A stretch of 9,080 nucleotides of DNA, taken from JAEUMG01 sp046349315. Its GTDB lineage: Bacteria; Pseudomonadota; Alphaproteobacteria; Rhizobiales; Aestuariivirgaceae. The translations under genes were made by a program, and so were the position numbers. The notes under the pieces were generated by a model. That model did not search any database, was not told the DNA's origin, and saw only the letters and a program-made list of their open reading frames with translations. Within the stretch, counting starts at the first letter, position 1; the number at the start of each line of letters is the position of its first letter. This document shows positions 5,959 to 9,080 of this stretch, in pieces. The DNA lies in contig JAXMCQ010000046.1 of assembly GCA_046349315.1 (NCBI GenBank), forward strand, positions 1 through 9,080. The letters run 5' to 3'.

Positions 5959-6890
5959 TGCTGGGTCAGCGACGGGGTCTGCGTCTGCGCGCTCGGTTGG
6001 TCGCCTGGCGTCGTTGCGGGTTTACTGCCGCTATCGCCGCCAAAATACTTGAAGAACTCGGATTTGGGGCTGAGCACAAACGTGGTCCCGGTACCGGCCA
6101 GGCTCTTGGCATAGGCTTGCATGGACCGATAGAATGAGAAGAACTCCGGATCGCGCTGAAAAGCGCCCGCGAATACCTTGTTGCGTTCGGCTTCGCCTTC
6201 GCCGCGCAGGATTTCGCCCTGCCGGCGCGCTTCGGACACGACCTCGACATATGTCCTGTCGGCCTGAGCCATCAAACGGATTTTGGCGGCCTCGCCCTTG
6301 CCGCGCAGGTCTTTTGCCTCGGCAAGGCGCTCGGATTCCATGCGCTGATAGGTCGCCGTCAAGGCGTCCTTTTGGAGATCGGTGCGCCTGATGCGGATAT
6401 CGACGATCTTGATGCCGATATTCTCGGCTTCGGCGCGAACCTGATCGCGGATTTCCCGCATCATCACCGCGCGGTCCTTGGAAAGCGCCGCATCGAAATT
6501 GCGCTTGCCGTAGGTCTGCCGCAACGCCGAGTCGAGACGCCGCTCGACCTGCGCCTTGGCGATTTCGTAGTCGGCCCCGACAGTCTCGCGGAACTTACGC
6601 GGATCGACGACCTGCGCGATGGTGAAGGCATCGACGCGGTACTGTCGGCTGTCGGCGACCTGCACGTCCTTGTCGTTCGATTCCCACAAGAGCAGGCGGT
6701 CGTCGATCGGAATGACCGTATCGGCCACCGGCATCTTGGCATAAAGGCCCGGGTCGTTGACGGTCCGGTCGATCTCGCCGAAGCGCAGCACCAGGGCGCT
6801 TTCGCGCTGGTCGACCTGAAACAGCGCCATATAGGCGATGAACGCCACGACGGCGATCGCAATAAGGACAACGGTTCGGAACGGGCTCAT
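5955..6890 (-). CDS. hflC: Membrane protease modulator HflC
   Basis: HflC and HflK form a large SPFH-domain complex in the inner membrane that encloses the protease FtsH and controls its access to substrates. The 311-residue protein has one N-terminal membrane anchor, about residues 5-24 (VVLIAIAVVAFIAYMALF), and then FQVDQRESALVLRFGEI, the usual entry into the SPFH/band-7 domain. The region around residues 180-250 is rich in Glu, Ala, Arg and Lys (AEAKDLRGKGEAAKIRLMAQ), the long helical part typical of the family. SFYRSMQAYAKSL and TTFVLSPKSEFFKYFG are HflC hallmarks. The tail is low-complexity, rich in Pro, Thr, Ser and Gln. The ATG overlaps the hflK stop as ATGA, and the stop overlaps the DUF2065 start in the same way, so the three are co-translated. 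Confidence 0.96.
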   Translation of the reverse strand: MSPFRTVVLIAIAVVAFIAYMALFQVDQRESALVLRFGEIDRTVNDPGLYAKMPVADTVIPIDDRLLLWESNDKDVQVADSRQYRVDAFTIAQVVDPRKFRETVGADYEIAKAQVERRLDSALRQTYGKRNFDAALSKDRAVMMREIRDQVRAEAENIGIKIVDIRIRRTDLQKDALTATYQRMESERLAEAKDLRGKGEAAKIRLMAQADRTYVEVVSEARRQGEILRGEGEAERNKVFAGAFQRDPEFFSFYRSMQAYAKSLAGTGTTFVLSPKSEFFKYFGGDSGSKPATTPGDQPSAQTQTPSLTQQ

Positions 6891-7999
6891 TGCTGTGTTG
6901 CTCCCGTCGTTGCGCTGTCGGTGGTCGTGGTGCCGGTCGTCGTGCGCTTCTGAAGCTCAGGCAGCGGCAGGTACGGCACGACGCCATTTCCGTTTTGGCC
7001 TTCGATCAGCACTTTGTTGGATTTGGACATCACGTCCTCAAGCGTCTCCAGATAGAGGCGCTCGCGCGTCACGTCCTTCGCCTTGCTATATTCATCATAG
7101 ACGCTGATGAAGCGCTGCGCTTCGCCTTGCGCTTCAAGCACGACCTGGGACTTGTAGGCCTTGGCGTCTTCGACGATCTTTGCCGCTTCGCCTTCGGCGC
7201 GGCGGATCTTCTGGTTGGCGTATTGGTCGGCCTCGTTGATCAGCTTGGCCTGGTCCTGTTCGGCGCGTTGCACCTCGGCGAAGGCGTCGCGCACTTCAGC
7301 CGGCGGATCGGCTTCGTTCAGCCTGATGCCGGTCAGGATGATACCCGACGCGTAGCTGTCGAGTGTTTCCTGGGTGATCGTGAAGACCTGATCTTCAGCC
7401 GCTTTTCTGCCACCGGTGCGGAATTCCTCGGCCGGCGTGCGCCCGACGATTTCGCGCATCGCGCTCTCGGCAACGGCACGCAGGACCGCTTCCGGGTCTT
7501 TGATGTTGAAGAGATATTCTTCGGCATCCCGGACGCGCCAGAAGACCGTGAACTTGACGCTGACGATGTTCTGGTCGCCAGCGAGCATCAATCCGTCCTC
7601 GCCCCCGCCGATTTCGGTCTGGCGCTGCGAAGCGAAGCGGACCTTTTCCATCGTCTCAACCGGCCACAGCGCAAAGTGAAGGCCGGGATCAGCCGTGCGC
7701 GTGTAGGCGCCGAACCGCAGCACGACGCCGCGCTCATCCGCCTGGACCTGATAGACGCTGCGGAAGCCAATAAACAGGAGGACCAAGAGGATCGGTAGGA
7801 TCCACGCCGCGCGCCCACTGCCTGACGGCCAGATATTGCGGAAGCTCGACTGCAGGCGCCGGATGAACTCGTCGAGATCGGGGGAATTGGGAGACCGATT
7901 GCCGCCTCCAGGCCCGCTTGGCCCTTGGCCCCAGGGACCGCGGTTGTTACCGCCGCCACCTTGCCAGCCGCCTCCGCCCCCGTCCCTGTTCCATGGCAT
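6887..7999 (-). CDS. hflK: Membrane protease modulator HflK
   Basis: HflK is the partner of HflC in the FtsH-associated complex. The 370-residue protein starts with a cytoplasmic Gly/Trp/Pro-rich tail (MPWNRDGGGGGWQGGGGNN and on to about residue 40), as HflK proteins do. A short amphipathic segment with DLDEFIRRLQ follows, then one membrane helix at about 63-80 (AAWILPILLVLLFIGF). The SPFH domain opens with VYQVQADERGVVLRFGAY and includes PGLHFALWPVE. The long Ala/Glu/Lys helical region has YANQKIRRAEGEAAKIVEDA, and VLIEGQNGNGVVPYLPL lies near the C-terminus. The tail is unusually Thr-rich (KRTTTGTTTTDSATTGATQQ). It is the first gene of the cluster, with a Shine-Dalgarno (GGGAGG) 10 bases upstream and a promoter-like site in the 81-base gap before it. 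Confidence 0.96.
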   Translation of the reverse strand: MPWNRDGGGGGWQGGGGNNRGPWGQGPSGPGGGNRSPNSPDLDEFIRRLQSSFRNIWPSGSGRAAWILPILLVLLFIGFRSVYQVQADERGVVLRFGAYTRTADPGLHFALWPVETMEKVRFASQRQTEIGGGEDGLMLAGDQNIVSVKFTVFWRVRDAEEYLFNIKDPEAVLRAVAESAMREIVGRTPAEEFRTGGRKAAEDQVFTITQETLDSYASGIILTGIRLNEADPPAEVRDAFAEVQRAEQDQAKLINEADQYANQKIRRAEGEAAKIVEDAKAYKSQVVLEAQGEAQRFISVYDEYSKAKDVTRERLYLETLEDVMSKSNKVLIEGQNGNGVVPYLPLPELQKRTTTGTTTTDSATTGATQQ

Positions 8000-8009
8000 T
8001 ACGTAGAAT

Positions 8010-8015
8010 CCTCCC
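8010..8015 (-). promoter_or_regulatory. Ribosome binding site of hflK
   Basis: GGGAGG on the minus strand lies 10 bases before the ATG at 7999. The spacing is slightly long, but it is a strong purine match and supports this start. Confidence 0.5.
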
Positions 8016-8034
8016 GTGGTCGCACGTCGCGGCT

Positions 8035-8063
8035 GATATAGGTACCTACCCCCTATATGTCCA
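8035..8063 (-). promoter_or_regulatory. Promoter of the hflK-hflC-DUF2065 operon
   Basis: The minus strand has TGGACA (8063-8058), a 17-base spacer and TATATC (8040-8035). The -35 matches five of six and the -10 four of six consensus positions. Read one base to the left, the -10 is CTATAT, a form common in alphaproteobacteria. Transcription would start near 8028, giving a leader of about 29 bases with the Shine-Dalgarno inside it. The site lies in the gap after the amine oxidase stop, so hflK need not depend on that gene. Confidence 0.6.
8036..8058. promoter_or_regulatory. Inverted repeat in the hflK promoter, candidate operator
   Basis: The arms ATATAGG (8036-8042) and CCTATAT (8052-8058) are perfect reverse complements separated by 9 bases. 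The repeat fills the spacer and overlaps the -10 box, which is where a dimeric repressor would block RNA polymerase. No regulator gene lies in the window, so this is a structural observation. Part of the symmetry comes from the -10 box itself. Confidence 0.4.
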
Positions 8064-8080
8064 TGCGTTCAGACGATTAA

Positions 8081-9080
8081 TTAGGCAGCCAGCCAAAGTG
8101 GATCGGCGGCACGATTACCATGGCCGGCCTTCGCAGCCGCAGCCTGCGCGGCGTCGATCCCCGACAGATAAGCACCATGTGCGGTTGCATTGAAGTACTG
8201 GTGCACGTGCTCCCCGGCCAGAAACACGCGGTCGTGCACAGGCTCAAGAAAAACCTTCCGCGAATCAGCCCGCCCCGGCTTGGCGCAGGCATAGGCGCCG
8301 TTGATGAAGGGGTCCGACGACCAATGCGTCGTCGCCGATTTGAGCACCCGTTTGCGGATGTCGGAACCGAAGGCCCGGACCAGCGCCTGAAGCGAAAATT
8401 CGGTCATTTCGGCCTCGCCCTTGCGCTCAAGCTCCCTCACCTCCTTGCCGGCGAGGTGGGTCACCGCAATTGGCCGTCCGAAGGGGTGAAGCTCGAAATT
8501 GAAGGGCTGCGTCGTTGGCTCTACGGGATCGAAAATATCGGCGTAAGAGGGGTCAAAACCCCGGAAAACATCGCGATCGAAAGAAAGCGCGATCTTCTCG
8601 TACCAGCCCATCGGAACATCTTGAAAAGCCTGTTCCAACGACCCCGGAAGCCCCGGGTTGAAGGCGATTTTCCCGGTTTCGATCATGCGCGAAGGCACCG
8701 CCAAAATCGCGCTTTTTGCAGCGATTTTGCCGTCTTTCGTGGTGATTTCGACGCCATTCTTGGTGATCGAAACCGCCGAAACCGGCGTGTTGAGCTTGAT
8801 CGGCAGGTCGCGCGCCAGCTTTGCGACCAGCGCGCCATAGCCGTCTTCGACCGGCAGATTGACGCCGGTATCGCGGTAACGGCCGGCATCAAGCGTCGAA
8901 ATATCCTCCGGGTCGGCGGAATACATGAGCGCCAGCCAGTGCCGGACCATGGGATTCCAGGGGTGGTTCGGATCGATCACTTGAGACGCGGCGATATCCT
9001 TCCCCTCCTGTCCGACCTCGGCGACCTTAGCGAGATTTTCCCAGACATAATCGTCGCGTATCGGCCGGCAGGTCCAACTC
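8081..9080 (-). CDS. Flavin monoamine oxidase family protein, C-terminal part
   Basis: The 332 visible residues are the C-terminal two thirds or so of an FAD-dependent amine oxidase, which would deaminate a primary or secondary amine to an aldehyde with release of hydrogen peroxide and ammonia; the substrate is unknown. The stretch VNLPVEDGYGALVAKLARDL followed by IKLNTPVSAVSITKNGVEIT and ILAVPSRMI is the usual substrate-domain to FAD-domain passage. RVFLAGEHVHQYFNATAHGA near the end, followed by YLSGIDAAQAAA, is the C-terminal FAD-binding signature. The frame is open to the right edge, so the GTG near 8980 is an internal valine codon and not a start; the N-terminal GxGxxG motif must lie outside the window. 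Its stop is 81 bases before the hflK start. Relation to the other flavin oxidoreductase in the window is not shown by the sequence. Confidence 0.88.
   Translation of the reverse strand, partial: SWTCRPIRDDYVWENLAKVAEVGQEGKDIAASQVIDPNHPWNPMVRHWLALMYSADPEDISTLDAGRYRDTGVNLPVEDGYGALVAKLARDLPIKLNTPVSAVSITKNGVEITTKDGKIAAKSAILAVPSRMIETGKIAFNPGLPGSLEQAFQDVPMGWYEKIALSFDRDVFRGFDPSYADIFDPVEPTTQPFNFELHPFGRPIAVTHLAGKEVRELERKGEAEMTEFSLQALVRAFGSDIRKRVLKSATTHWSSDPFINGAYACAKPGRADSRKVFLEPVHDRVFLAGEHVHQYFNATAHGAYLSGIDAAQAAAAKAGHGNRAADPLWLAA

Noticed and set aside
6890..7798. A 302-codon open frame on the plus strand opposite hflK
   Set aside because: It mirrors hflK codon for codon, its translation has no recognisable domain, and hflK on the other strand is certain. 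Long antisense frames are common in GC-rich genes.
8081..8980. GTG near 8980 as the start of the amine oxidase
   Set aside because: The frame continues open to the window edge with protein-like sequence (DDYVWENLAKVAEVG), and the N-terminal FAD motif is missing, so the gene is cut by the window.

Overview
The window looks like chromosomal DNA of a GC-rich alphaproteobacterium, most likely of the Rhizobiales/Hyphomicrobiales. The gene set (ilvI, miaA, serB, degP, hflC, hflK), the GTG start of miaA and its family version of MiaA, and a Rhizobiales-type palindromic repeat between serB and degP all point that way. The order assignment rests on recognition alone, without a database search. I see no tRNA, rRNA, CRISPR array, insertion sequence or phage gene.

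Layout, left to right. (1) Positions 1-374, minus strand: N-terminal part of the acetolactate synthase large subunit. It is preceded by a complete attenuation leader (about 421-567): a promoter, a 17-residue leader peptide rich in Ile/Leu/Val, a candidate antiterminator and an intrinsic terminator. The predicted transcription start falls on the A of the leader peptide ATG, so the peptide may be leaderless. (2) 587-2247, minus: a two-gene unit of a cupin protein and an FAD-dependent oxidoreductase that share one base (TGATG), with a possible promoter lying over the miaA stop codon. (3) 2279-3148, minus: miaA, divergent from serB (3167-4039, plus), with only 18 bases between the start codons. 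(4) 4058-4173: two inverted copies of a small palindromic repeat between the convergent serB and degP. (5) 4189-7999, minus: hflK-hflC-DUF2065-degP, the first three joined by ATGA overlaps, with a promoter-like site and a 7-bp-arm inverted repeat upstream of hflK. (6) 8081-9080, minus: C-terminal part of a flavin monoamine oxidase that runs off the window.

How the genes fit together. HflK, HflC and DegP form a membrane and periplasmic protein quality-control cluster (the HflKC complex around FtsH, plus a periplasmic protease/chaperone), with a small two-helix membrane protein between them. IlvI (branched-chain amino acids), SerB (serine) and MiaA (tRNA modification) are housekeeping genes. 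The oxidoreductase/cupin pair and the amine oxidase look like accessory amine or amino-acid catabolism genes beside this core. I found no clearly new multi-gene system. The best-supported noteworthy element is the ilv leader; next come the operator-like palindrome in the hflK promoter and the uncharacterised cupin/oxidoreductase pair.
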